Assembly (NCBI GenBank): GCA_027625095.1 | Contig: JAQBXN010000006.1 | Span: forward strand, 79,534-143,533 | Length of the DNA: 64,000 nt | Source of the DNA: Planctomycetota bacterium | GTDB lineage: Bacteria > Planctomycetota > PUPC01 > JACPCR01 | Direction of reading: 5' to 3' | Shown: positions 1-8,523 of the stretch, one piece after another | Numbering within the stretch: the stretch's first letter is position 1 | Layout of the letters: every line of letters starts with the position of its first letter | Notes under the pieces: generated by a model | The model's database searches: none | What the model was told of the DNA's origin: nothing | What the model saw: only the letters and a program-made list of their open reading frames with translations | Made by a program: the position numbers and the translations under genes

Positions 1-1
1 T

Positions 2-922
2 ACCTATCTCTTGATGGAGAAGGACATCGAAGTCTCCGTGATACCGAATCTCTACGACATTGACGAAAAGCACACAGCCATGCTGTTCTTGCGTTCAATT
101 GGAGGCGATATGGTCGTGCTTTCCTGGCTCTACCCCCGTGCAGCACATTGGATGCTCGACCGTTCCGAGGTTAAAGGCCACATGGGTGAGGTCCTGCTTC
201 TAGATGAAGAGGATGAGGACGAGGTTGATGATGCCGAAGAAACAAACAACGGTATCGGCGCTGCAGATATTCCCGATCGGCATATCTACACCGTCGACAT
301 GAGAGTCAGTGATCGGCACGAAGATTATGTAGAAGAGATTCGGCGAATTGCCAAGGAATGTAAGGGACGCAATCAGGCGAAGAAGGTCGCTTCGCAGCTT
401 GGATTCGTTTCCATTGATTCGGTCTTGCCTACGAACGGTGCACTTAAGGTCGGGCAGGAAGAACTCATGGCCCCCACCCGCCGGCGCTGGTATCCGGTCA
501 TCGATTTTGGGCGTTGCACAAACTGCATGGAGTGCATCGATTTCTGCCTTTTTGGAGTCTACGGCGTCGACAGCATGGATCGCATCCTCGTCGAAAATCC
601 GGACAACTGTAAGAAGGGTTGCCCGGCATGCAGCCGTGTATGTCCGGAGCAGGCCATCATATTTCCTGAGTACAAGAGTCCTGAAATCGCAGGGGCTAAT
701 GTCGGTGGCATCGGTGGCCTGAAGATCGATCTCACAAAACTGTTTGGAGGTGGCGATGCGATTTCTATTGCCGCAAGTGAGCGTGATACCGAGCTGATCA
801 GGGATGGTCGTGAAGCGGTTGGGTTGGCTGTGGGAATTCCCAGGCGACAGGAAGGTCTTGAGGCTGAGCCGAGGGATGAGCTCGATGCCCTGATGGATTC
901 GCTCGAGGATGTGGAGATTTGA
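2..922 (+). CDS. 2x[4Fe-4S] ferredoxin-domain protein, 5' end outside window
   Basis: The reading frame is open to the left edge, so the true start is probably upstream; an in-frame TTG-ATG at 11-16 is the first internal candidate. Two cysteine clusters sit together near the middle: CxxCxxCxxxC encoded at about 514-547 and CxxxCxxCxxxC at 608-643, the arrangement of a bacterial two-cluster ferredoxin. The N-terminal part contains a strongly acidic stretch (encoded around 205-240) and a basic segment before the clusters; the C-terminal part is acidic and of low complexity. It is inferred to be a soluble electron carrier or the electron-transfer subunit of a larger enzyme. It is the first gene of a same-strand run with the cyclase and prenyl synthase, so an electron-transfer role in that pathway is possible but unproven. 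Confidence is high for the domain and low for the partner. Confidence 0.85.
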   Translation, partial: TYLLMEKDIEVSVIPNLYDIDEKHTAMLFLRSIGGDMVVLSWLYPRAAHWMLDRSEVKGHMGEVLLLDEEDEDEVDDAEETNNGIGAADIPDRHIYTVDMRVSDRHEDYVEEIRRIAKECKGRNQAKKVASQLGFVSIDSVLPTNGALKVGQEELMAPTRRRWYPVIDFGRCTNCMECIDFCLFGVYGVDSMDRILVENPDNCKKGCPACSRVCPEQAIIFPEYKSPEIAGANVGGIGGLKIDLTKLFGGGDAISIAASERDTELIRDGREAVGLAVGIPRRQEGLEAEPRDELDALMDSLEDVEI

Positions 923-929
923 GTCGAAT

Positions 930-1014
930 TCGCGACTTTGGAGTGCTGCGTCTTGTCGCAGCTTTGGCTTGCCAAAGCGTTATTGAGATCGAAAGCGGTG
1001 ACAAGTCACCGCAC
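930..1014. repeat. Intergenic repeat, family A (dyad-rich), copy 1
   Basis: Directly after the ferredoxin stop is a dyad-rich stretch. It begins with cgcgactttggagtgctgcg, then an imperfect inverted repeat (ctgcg...cgcag), and ends with the arms gcggtgac/gtcaccgc around an aa loop (about 996-1013). Related sequence occurs at 14774-14857 and as a fragment at 63834-63861. The pieces can be translated in several frames, which makes misleading open frames. It resembles small non-autonomous intergenic repeats common in Verrucomicrobia-like genomes; that comparison is from memory. Confidence 0.65.
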
Positions 1015-1029
1015 GTGAAAGGAACTGCC

Positions 1030-1257
1030 GTGAACCTTGAGACAATTCGCAGAGCAAAGCACGCCAGGCCTTCCAGACCTTTTGAGATCAGGATGGCCGG
1101 CTGCCGGCGAATCGTTGTTAGAGAGCCTATGTCAGTGGCTATTGGTAGGTTTTGGGCGATCGTGATGAAGGATGAAGGCGGGGATGAGATTGATGGCAAT
1201 CAGATAGTTTCCGTCGATATCAGTCCGTATGGAGCGGAATCGGCGCCCCACAACTGA
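1030..1257 (+). CDS. Small conserved-type hypothetical protein (75 aa)
   Basis: The start chosen is GTG 1030, preceded by aaagga seven bases upstream. A longer frame beginning at 919 would translate the repeat and is rejected. The protein has the pattern of small planctomycete-type proteins that begin with a helix followed by R/QPFxIxxxxGRRI and a strand-rich body. Here it reads ARPSRPFEIRMAGCRRIVV and continues with a core rich in Val and Ile. No catalytic motif is visible and no function is assigned. Its end overlaps the start of the downstream cyclase gene by 29 bp, which suggests translational coupling or an imprecise cyclase start. Confidence 0.6.
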   Translation: MNLETIRRAKHARPSRPFEIRMAGCRRIVVREPMSVAIGRFWAIVMKDEGGDEIDGNQIVSVDISPYGAESAPHN

Positions 1258-3046
1258 AGAGGCGGTTCTCTTGCTCAGAGCTCTCCAGACCGCTACCCAA
1301 CTCCTCCTCTCCAAACGCAATGCTGACGGCTACTGGGAGGGTGAACTTGCCACCTCAGCCCTTTCTACCGCCACCGCAGTTTCCGCCCTCGCTATCACTG
1401 ATGGAGCGGCATATCAGAGCCTGATTGACGGTGGCATTGAATGGCTCTGTCAACATCAAAACGAAGACGGCGGCTGGGGCGATACGGATCGCAGCATGAG
1501 CAACATTTCGACTGCACTTCTCGTGAAGGCGGCCTTCCATCTTTCCGGACTAGCTGATCAGCATCGTGAACGACTTACCAGGGTCGCTTCCTATATTCAG
1601 AAAACAGGTGGCATCCCGGCAATGGTTGCCCGCTACGGTAAAGACCGGACGTTTTCTGTCCCGATCCTGACAAACTGCGCGCTTGCCGGGCATGCCGAAT
1701 GGCAAGATGTCATTCAGTTGCCGTTTGAGCTCTCCTGCCTGCCGCAGTCCCTGTTTCACTGGCTTAATCTTCCGGTGGTCAGTTACGCGCTGCCTGCACT
1801 CATTGCGATTGGCCAGGCCCGCTATTTTCACCGCCCGCCGATTTTCCCGGTCACTCGCATCATACGCGCGCTCGCTAAGAAGAAGAGTTTGCGAGTGCTG
1901 GAATCGATTCAGCCCGACAGTGGCGGGTTTCTTGAGGCCATTCCTCTGACCAGTTTTGTCACGATGAGTTTGTCCAGTATTGGACAAAAAGAACATCCCG
2001 TGGCGAGGAAGGGAATCGAGTTTTTGCAGAATTCAGTAAGGCCGGATGGCAGTTGGCCGATTGATGTCAATCTCTCGGTTTGGGTTACAACTCTTGCCAT
2101 CAATGCGCTGACCACTTCGAATACTGACATTTCTGAATATCTGGCCGCCGAAGAAATCCAGGCTCTCAAGGATTGGCTTTTGCGCCAGCAGTACAAAGAG
2201 GTTCATCCTTACACTCAAGCCGCACCGGGTGGCTGGAGCTGGACACATCTTCCGGGTGGCGTTCCCGATGCCGACGATACTCCCGGAGCCCTCCTGGCTC
2301 TCCTAAAGTTACCTGTCGATGCGAAATCAAAACGAGCTGCTTCCAATGGCGTGAAGTGGTTGCTGGGTTTGCAGAATAGGGATGGGGGCTGGCCGACCTT
2401 TTGTCGCGGATGGGGGTATCTGCCATTTGATCGGAGCGGAACGGATCTGACGGCACATTGCATTCGTGCGATTCATGCCTGGCGAAAGGAACTGCCACAG
2501 CATGACACGCGCGCTCAGCAGGCAGTAGAGAGCGGCTTTAAGTATCTCGCAGTAGAGCAACATGACGAAGGTTATTGGCTACCGCTCTGGTTCGGGAATC
2601 AACACGCGCCGGAAGGAATCAATCCGGTCTACGGCACGGCCAAAGTTCTTGCCGCATTCCATGATCTGAACAAAGATGATTCGCCCGAAGCCGCTCATGC
2701 CATAGAATGGTTGCTCAGACAGCAGAATCAGGATGGTGGATGGGGCGGAGTCGCTGGAACACCGTCCACTATCGAAGAAACATCCCTTGCCATTGACGCT
2801 CTAATTCCAGCACCAGGAAACACACATCGCCCTGCTGTCGTCTCAGGAATTCGTTGGTTAAGCGGTGCCATTGGCGACGGACAACTCTACGAACCGGCCC
2901 CGATCGGTTTTTACTTTGCCAAGCTCTGGTACTACGAAAAGCTCTACCCACTAACATTTTCCGTTGCTGCCCTGAATCGGGGCCGCAAGGCCGACTGGCT
3001 TGACGAAGCTTGTAAAAAAGATTCAACTCCACCTTCTTCTTCATGA
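1229..3046 (+). CDS. Squalene-hopene cyclase-type terpenoid cyclase
   Basis: This 605-residue protein belongs to the prenyltransferase/squalene cyclase (alpha-alpha barrel) superfamily. Repeated QW-type motifs are visible: QNEDGGWG near residue 77, QNRDGGWPTF near 381 and QNQDGGWGG near 498. The protonating-acid motif DxDDT is present as D347-A-D-D-T, followed by Pro instead of the usual Ala. It is a little shorter than typical squalene-hopene cyclases (about 630-720). Class II cyclases of this type close linear triterpenes such as squalene into hopanoids at the membrane surface. No squalene synthase genes (hpnCDE or sqs) lie in the window, so the substrate is uncertain. The next gene makes an isoprenyl diphosphate, which supports an isoprenoid role. 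No strong ribosome site precedes ATG 1229. Confidence 0.85.
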   Translation: MERNRRPTTEEAVLLLRALQTATQLLLSKRNADGYWEGELATSALSTATAVSALAITDGAAYQSLIDGGIEWLCQHQNEDGGWGDTDRSMSNISTALLVKAAFHLSGLADQHRERLTRVASYIQKTGGIPAMVARYGKDRTFSVPILTNCALAGHAEWQDVIQLPFELSCLPQSLFHWLNLPVVSYALPALIAIGQARYFHRPPIFPVTRIIRALAKKKSLRVLESIQPDSGGFLEAIPLTSFVTMSLSSIGQKEHPVARKGIEFLQNSVRPDGSWPIDVNLSVWVTTLAINALTTSNTDISEYLAAEEIQALKDWLLRQQYKEVHPYTQAAPGGWSWTHLPGGVPDADDTPGALLALLKLPVDAKSKRAASNGVKWLLGLQNRDGGWPTFCRGWGYLPFDRSGTDLTAHCIRAIHAWRKELPQHDTRAQQAVESGFKYLAVEQHDEGYWLPLWFGNQHAPEGINPVYGTAKVLAAFHDLNKDDSPEAAHAIEWLLRQQNQDGGWGGVAGTPSTIEETSLAIDALIPAPGNTHRPAVVSGIRWLSGAIGDGQLYEPAPIGFYFAKLWYYEKLYPLTFSVAALNRGRKADWLDEACKKDSTPPSSS

Positions 3047-3107
3047 GAACAAGTATAAATACTCCAATACTCATGCAGCCGCAGCAAAAGCGAAACGGAG
3101 TCCAACT

Positions 3108-5012
3108 GTGCCCAACCCTTTGATTGATAATGCGATCGGCGCTTTGCCGGTCGTTCAAAGCATCCCAGACCTCCCCCCCGAGAGTGGCCGGCGTAAGAAA
3201 CCGAGCACCGCACATCTCAAGCAGGTTCCCCAGGAACGGGCAGTCAGAATGCAGGTTAAGGAAGCCGCTGTCAGATTCATGCATGGCAAGGACCGTTCAG
3301 TTCCCCTGACCAAGGAAGTCTGCATGAACATGGCGCAGGAACTCCTTATCAGCGTTGGACTCGACCCGCTTTCCAATCTCGGGTTTGGAATGGTCTGCAT
3401 CAACAATGAATTCTGGCGTGAGCAGCTTATGGCCGTCGATTTTAGCCGTCGCCTGCTCCTGTTACCCCATTGCTTGAAACACGCGGAAGGCTGCCCCGCG
3501 GATTACGATGAGTTTGGTCTTAATTGCCGGGAATGTGGTGCTTGCGAGGTTGCTGATTTCAAGGTCATCGCAGAAGACCTTGGTTATAAGGTGCTCGTTG
3601 CAGAGGGTTCGCCTATCGTCCTTAAAATTCTTGTGAGCGGCTACATCGATGCCGTCGTCGGCGTCGCCTGCCTCAACGTCCTGGAGAAGGCATTCGACAA
3701 ACTGCTCACTGCTGGTGTACCCGCCATGGCCGTTCCGCTTCTTTCCAGCGACTGTAAAAATACTTCCGTTGATGAGGATTGGGTGCAGGAGCTCATCTCC
3801 CTCAAGTCAGATATGCCTGCCTCGCGAACTCGCACCTACCTGCCTCTTTTGCGTAAAGCTAACGAAATGTTTGAAGAGGACGAACTGGAACGTCTGGTCC
3901 CGCGACCACGCAAGAGGGCCGTCCTCTCGGCCGCAGATAAAGCAGGCAAGACTCTAAACGGGTCTACCCGAAAGACTCTGATCGCAGACCCGGTAGCAAG
4001 CACTGAAGAGATCGCTTTCGATTTCCTCGCCAGAGGCGGAAAGCGTTCACGGCCGTTCATTACTCTGGCCGCATACGATGCACTTACTATGGGAGCTGGG
4101 ACAGATCCCAAATCGAATGAACAGGGCATCGATATCCCGGACCACGTTCTTCAGACCGCGCTTTCGATTGAAACCTTCCACAAGGCATCACTCGTTCATG
4201 ACGACATCGAAGACGACGATGTCTATCGCTACGGCACCGAGACGCTGCATCGCCGTCATGGAATGCCCATCGCCCTCAACGCGGGGGATTACCTCATCGG
4301 CCAGGGCTACCAGATGATTGGTCAAGCCGCCGCAGGCATGGGGGGCGATGTCGTTGCTGATATCCTGAATCAACTTTCCAGATCGCATGTCAAGCTCTCG
4401 GAAGGGCAGGGCGCTGAACTCACCTGGCGAGAGTCCGGAGAGAAATCATTCAGCCCGCTCGATGCTCTGAAGATTTACGCGCTCAAGACCGCGCCGGCTT
4501 TTGAGGCCGCGCTTTACTCCGGAGTGCGCCTTGCCGGTGATTCCGAACCTTATGAAAAATTGATTGCTGACTTCTCCCGTAATCTGGGAGTTGCTTTCCA
4601 GATCCTGAACGACCTCAAGGATTGGGAAGGCGACGATAACAACAAACTTGTGAGCGGTGCAGATGTTCTTTCCGCCCGTCCGACACTCTTGCTGGCGCTT
4701 GCGCTCGAGTCTGCCAGCGATGAAGACAAGCAGGTCTTGCTCGATTTGTTGTGTCCTGAACAGAGAACGGAAATGACCGTCCGTAAGGTGCGCCGCATCT
4801 ACGAGCGTTACCAGGTTTTTGCCAATGCCGACAAGATGGTCGACAAGTACCGTGCTCGAACGGAAGCCATTGCCGACGAAGTGGAGAATGACGACTTCAG
4901 GTCGTTGCTGTATTTCCTCGTGGATACTATCTTGGACAAAGAAGAGTCCGATCCGTCAGAGGAGAGCATGATTTTGCCAATTGTGAGCCCGGTACTGCTG
5001 GCGCGTAGTTGA
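3108..5012 (+). CDS. DUF116 domain fused to polyprenyl (FPP/GGPP-type) synthase
   Basis: The start chosen is GTG 3108, with ggag about 10 bases upstream; an earlier TTG at 3000 would overlap the cyclase. Of 634 residues, the first ~250 form a DUF116-like domain with five cysteines (C122, C129, C140, C143, C146) that could hold a metal or Fe-S cluster. The C-terminal half is a trans-isoprenyl diphosphate synthase: GGKRSRP near 305, the first Asp-rich motif D365-D-I-E-D, and the second as N501-D-L-K-D, where Asn replaces the first Asp. Such enzymes condense IPP with allylic diphosphates. The arrangement just after a squalene-type cyclase suggests substrate supply. What DUF116 contributes is unknown; a redox or regulatory module is an inference. 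Confidence is high for both domains. Confidence 0.88.
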   Translation: MPNPLIDNAIGALPVVQSIPDLPPESGRRKKPSTAHLKQVPQERAVRMQVKEAAVRFMHGKDRSVPLTKEVCMNMAQELLISVGLDPLSNLGFGMVCINNEFWREQLMAVDFSRRLLLLPHCLKHAEGCPADYDEFGLNCRECGACEVADFKVIAEDLGYKVLVAEGSPIVLKILVSGYIDAVVGVACLNVLEKAFDKLLTAGVPAMAVPLLSSDCKNTSVDEDWVQELISLKSDMPASRTRTYLPLLRKANEMFEEDELERLVPRPRKRAVLSAADKAGKTLNGSTRKTLIADPVASTEEIAFDFLARGGKRSRPFITLAAYDALTMGAGTDPKSNEQGIDIPDHVLQTALSIETFHKASLVHDDIEDDDVYRYGTETLHRRHGMPIALNAGDYLIGQGYQMIGQAAAGMGGDVVADILNQLSRSHVKLSEGQGAELTWRESGEKSFSPLDALKIYALKTAPAFEAALYSGVRLAGDSEPYEKLIADFSRNLGVAFQILNDLKDWEGDDNNKLVSGADVLSARPTLLLALALESASDEDKQVLLDLLCPEQRTEMTVRKVRRIYERYQVFANADKMVDKYRARTEAIADEVENDDFRSLLYFLVDTILDKEESDPSEESMILPIVSPVLLARS

Positions 5013-5233
5013 TGGCGGATTTTGATTCCGTTCACAGCGCAATCTGCGGGATAATCAATCTCACTCATAACCACCTGTCCCCCCATCATGTTTCCAGGTG
5101 AAGGCAGGTGTCTGCCGGGATCCTCGAATCCGTGCCTGTAGCATTTGATTCTCGGGCTTGGAAGAGATTGAAGATTGTGAGTGAGGTAGAGCTTAGTCAG
5201 GGCGTTCAACTCAGAAATAAGATAGGAAACCCT

Positions 5234-5776
5234 ATGCCCCCTGTTCCTCACGAAGTTGACTACCAGGAACTCTTTTCAATCTTTGAGGGGGGGCTTGGGG
5301 CTCCCCAATATGAGTTCGTTGATGGCAAAGATGTGCCTGAGCCGTACCGCACCCTGCTGGTCCATGAAGATCACATGACTGTGACGATGGAGGGTTTTTA
5401 TCACGAGAAGGTTGAGTTGCGTGTCGTTGATGTCTCTCGCAAGGAAAACCTCTACGCCCGTAAAATTCTGCTGACCGCTGGTGATACCGGCAAAGTGATC
5501 CAATTCGGCATCATGCGTTTTAACTTCGATTATTGCTCTGATGCTGTACGTGATGAGATCCTTGAGGGTGTTACACCACTCGGATACATCCTGATTAAGC
5601 ACAATCTGCTGCGCCGTATCGACGTCCATCACTTTCTGCGGATGCAACCCAACGACGAAGTAACCAGCTACTTTCAGATCAAGGATGCCGGCCCCACCTA
5701 CGGGCGACTGGCGACAATTTTTTGCAACGAAAAACCTGCCGTCGAACTCCTGGAAGTTGCATCTCCGGAAGTCTAA
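5234..5776 (+). CDS. Chorismate pyruvate-lyase (UbiC)-like protein
   Basis: The start is ATG 5234, with agga about 8 bases upstream; a longer frame from 5108 is in the 221-bp gap and is not favoured. The 180-residue protein has the pattern of the UbiC/DUF98 fold: P-x-x-Y-R-x-L-L-x-H-x-x-x-M-T near residues 50-66, a run of beta strands containing YARKILL, and P-L-G-x-I-L near 135. True UbiC splits chorismate into 4-hydroxybenzoate and pyruvate for quinone synthesis. Sequence resemblance here is partial and the catalytic Arg/Glu set could not be confirmed by eye. It follows the prenyl synthase on the same strand, so a quinone or prenyl-aromatic role is plausible. It could equally be a non-catalytic relative. 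Confidence 0.6.
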   Translation: MPPVPHEVDYQELFSIFEGGLGAPQYEFVDGKDVPEPYRTLLVHEDHMTVTMEGFYHEKVELRVVDVSRKENLYARKILLTAGDTGKVIQFGIMRFNFDYCSDAVRDEILEGVTPLGYILIKHNLLRRIDVHHFLRMQPNDEVTSYFQIKDAGPTYGRLATIFCNEKPAVELLEVASPEV

Positions 5777-5812
5777 AGGCACGCTTCGGTTTGGGATTCA
5801 GCTTAAACGGTT

Positions 5813-5834
5813 CAGGCCTGCAAACAAAGGCCTG
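5813..5834. terminator. Stem-loop between convergent genes
   Basis: Arms caggcct and aggcctg surround an 8-base loop in the short gap between the UbiC-like gene and the convergent thioredoxin-protease gene. There is no clear T tract on either side, so it may be a weak bidirectional terminator or just a repeat. Confidence 0.35.
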
Positions 5835-5852
5835 CCACCATGAGTTGTGTGA

Positions 5853-7814
5853 TCAGTCGGGTTTGATCAATGCCAGGATGGATTCTGTCGGAACGCATTG
5901 TTTGAAGACCATCTGAAGGTTTCGCGGGATTCCGTCCTTGCTGTTGTAATAGACAGAATTTGTGCTGGCGACAATGCCGACGACGTCTCCGAAGTCGTTG
6001 ATAAGCGGGCCGCCGCTGGAGCCTTTTCCAAAGTCGGCGGTGATGGCTACTCGTCTGGCTTTCGATCCCTCCTTCTGTCTCTCAAAGTAGTAACGCGAGA
6101 TCCTCCCAGAGCTCAGGGTGAAGAATCGATTGGACGGATGACTGATGACAGAGACCTGAGAGCCAACCGCAGAGCGGGTGGAAAGGGCTAGCGGCTTGAA
6201 TTTCCTTGCACCCGAGTCAAGGCGACAGATAACGAGGTCATCAGATTCGTTTGCAGCCAGCACTTCCTTTACCGTCAGCACATCTCCATCATGGGTCATC
6301 GCAACCATGGAGTGGTGCTTTTCGTTCTTGAACAAATGGTAATTAACCACAAACGCCCCGTCCTCAGACAGGATGAAGCTGCTCGAAATATCCACGTGCC
6401 ACTTAGCGCAGTTCCCACATTTGTAGATGTTGCCCACTATGAGCAAACTCTCAAGGCACTCTTGATAAAGTATTTCCAGAGCTTTGTTGCTCGTCGAAGG
6501 TGTGGCCAATGACAAAACACAGGATTTGCGATCCAGTTGCTGTCTAAGAGTTTGGAAAGTGGCGGTCTTTCCCTGTTCGAGGAGCTTCACTCCATCGGAC
6601 TCGAGTTTCTTGCCCAGGGCGCCATCATCAAAGTAGATGTGCTGACCACTCCTTACGGCCAGCGGACCTTCTTCATTCCTGTCTGTGACGTCTTCGTGCG
6701 GTTCTTTATCGTCGGTTTCCGGTTCGCCCAAGCTCTCCTCGAGCAATCGTGCAAGCTCGGTACCTCGTGCGTTCAGAGAAACGACCTTGCCTTCCTTATT
6801 GACCAGAATCGCCTTTGGGATGCTCATAATCCCGTAATAGGAGGCGAGTGGGTGATCCCAGCCGTTGGCATTGCTGTCTTCACTGAACAGCGTAGGCCAA
6901 CTTATGCTGTTGTCCTTTATGAATTTCTCGACCTTGGCTTTCTGTGTGTCGAGGCTGATTCCTACCACTTCAAAACCTTTGTCATGGTATGAGGCGTAAT
7001 GGCGCTTCACATTCGGCAACTCGGCGATACATGGCCCGCACCAGGTGGCCCAAAAGTCAACGAGTACGACTTTGCCCTTGAGCTTAGCGAGATCGAATTC
7101 CTCGCCTGATAAATCCTTGCCCTTGATTTCCATCGGCTTTCCAGAAAGCTCGATCAGCCTGGCCATTCCTTCAAACTTCTTGCCCCAGCGCAAGACATTT
7201 GCGTCTTCACTCTTGAGGACATTCGGGCCGAGTTTCCTATAGAAGTCTGCAGCTACCTTTTCATGCTTCTTTGCTCCAAGCGCTCGACCTATGCTGAAAA
7301 TCAGTGACATCTTCGAATTGTCGATCTTATCTCCAAAGACCTCCGCCGCGCGGCTAACGAACTTGGCGCCGTCTTCTTTTAAGTCCTCGCACTGCACCAG
7401 GAGTTGATATTGATGGCCCAGGTTAGCAATGGCAGGCCGTGCATTTTTAGAAACGGTTTCCACAAAGTCTGCATATTCGGCCTCGACGTTCCCTTCCCTG
7501 TAGACCACCAGTTGATTGAGGTAGGCCAGCTTGGTGCTGGTCATCTCAAGAGCAAGGGCTTCATCCGGTTCAGATTCCAGAATTCGTGCTGCCGCATCAA
7601 TGATGGCCCGTCCTGATTTCTTACGATGCGGAAGGTACTCCTGTTGCGTCTTCGGCCGCATCTTCTTCAACTTTGTGATGAAGTCTTGAAGAGTTTTGCT
7701 ATCCCCTTCGGGCAGTGCATAAGGATCCGCCTCCTCACCGAACACAATCGCTAAAACTGCTGTTGCCGTCACCAGGTATGCAAGACATCGCGAGTCAATG
7801 GGGCGTGATTTCAT
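5853..7814 (-). CDS. Secreted/membrane-anchored TlpA-like thioredoxin fused to trypsin-like protease
   Basis: This is a 653-residue protein. An N-terminal hydrophobic segment (residues ~10-26) acts as signal or anchor, and a helical region follows (~35-220). Next is a TlpA/ResA-type thioredoxin domain (~225-360) with the redox motif W258-C-G-P-C. After an acidic linker comes an HtrA-like trypsin domain (~390-650). The predicted triad is visible: H493 in NYHLF, D526 before LVICRL, and S600 in GKGSSGGPL. No PDZ domain follows. The fusion would place a thiol oxidoreductase and a peptidase on one extracytoplasmic protein, perhaps acting on misfolded disulfide proteins; that role is inferred. It is transcribed alone and converges with the isoprenoid cluster. 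Confidence 0.85.
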   Translation of the reverse strand: MKSRPIDSRCLAYLVTATAVLAIVFGEEADPYALPEGDSKTLQDFITKLKKMRPKTQQEYLPHRKKSGRAIIDAAARILESEPDEALALEMTSTKLAYLNQLVVYREGNVEAEYADFVETVSKNARPAIANLGHQYQLLVQCEDLKEDGAKFVSRAAEVFGDKIDNSKMSLIFSIGRALGAKKHEKVAADFYRKLGPNVLKSEDANVLRWGKKFEGMARLIELSGKPMEIKGKDLSGEEFDLAKLKGKVVLVDFWATWCGPCIAELPNVKRHYASYHDKGFEVVGISLDTQKAKVEKFIKDNSISWPTLFSEDSNANGWDHPLASYYGIMSIPKAILVNKEGKVVSLNARGTELARLLEESLGEPETDDKEPHEDVTDRNEEGPLAVRSGQHIYFDDGALGKKLESDGVKLLEQGKTATFQTLRQQLDRKSCVLSLATPSTSNKALEILYQECLESLLIVGNIYKCGNCAKWHVDISSSFILSEDGAFVVNYHLFKNEKHHSMVAMTHDGDVLTVKEVLAANESDDLVICRLDSGARKFKPLALSTRSAVGSQVSVISHPSNRFFTLSSGRISRYYFERQKEGSKARRVAITADFGKGSSGGPLINDFGDVVGIVASTNSVYYNSKDGIPRNLQMVFKQCVPTESILALIKPD

Positions 7815-8017
7815 GCCGTGTTCTCTGGGTAATTCAGGTGCAGTGAGATGAAGGTGAATTCAGCTTCATCATTGTGGCTCCCATTTCCAGCTGGCATAGT
7901 GAGGCAGACCACTCTCCATCCTGCCAGAAACTCGAATAGTGCCTGAAACGATGATAGCGTCACCGCTGCGCGTAGCATGACGCAGTCGCTACAGCCTGGC
8001 CGAAGTAACAGTTGACG

Positions 8018-8485
8018 CTAGCCACCGGTTTCCTCATCCCCGATTCCCGATCGGGCTTCACCAGTCAGGGACGCTTCTGCCTCTCCCCTCGCGATCTTCT
8101 GAATGCGGTCTACTGGGTAAAAGCTGCCAGTGCCTGAGCCCGGGCAGTGCTGAACGGTGTAATCCCAATCCCTCTTCTTTCTGAGATTTTCAGGCCAGAA
8201 TGGAAATGTCCGGCACTGCTCTGGCCGCACTTCGTAAACCGTGCATCCCACGTCGTCCTCCCAGAAAACGCAATCGTAGTTTGCCTTTTCAGTGATGGTG
8301 ATGCGGTCGCCCACCGGCCGGGTGTATCGCCTGATGAATTCTTCAGCCGGCATGTCGAGGTAATTTGCGATGGACTTTATAGTGGGCTGGTCAACCCAGA
8401 CAAAGCCGGGACCCTTACAGCAGTCGCCGCATTGGGTGCATGAGAAGTGCAGTCCATCCTTGTACCAGACATCGTTTTCTGACAT
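8018..8485 (-). CDS. YkgJ-family cysteine-cluster (Zn/Fe-binding) protein
   Basis: This is a 155-residue protein with the CxxCGxCC pattern near the N terminus (CTQCGDCCKGPG, residues ~16-27), followed by C-V-F, C-T-V-Y and RPEQCRTFPFWP further on. That is the conserved cysteine arrangement of the YkgJ (UPF0153) family, thought to bind zinc or iron. The function is not established for most members. It lies 38 bp downstream of the phosphatidylserine synthase gene on the same strand and is probably cotranscribed. The last 25 residues are polar and low in complexity. Confidence 0.88.
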   Translation of the reverse strand: MSENDVWYKDGLHFSCTQCGDCCKGPGFVWVDQPTIKSIANYLDMPAEEFIRRYTRPVGDRITITEKANYDCVFWEDDVGCTVYEVRPEQCRTFPFWPENLRKKRDWDYTVQHCPGSGTGSFYPVDRIQKIARGEAEASLTGEARSGIGDEETGG

Positions 8486-8523
8486 GACTGTATTGAATGG
8501 TCGTTTCCGGGATGGCCGTAGGG

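Noticed and set aside
919..1029. N-terminal extension of the 75-residue protein
   Set aside because: It translates the family A repeat; GTG 1030 has a good ribosome site and begins the protein-like part.
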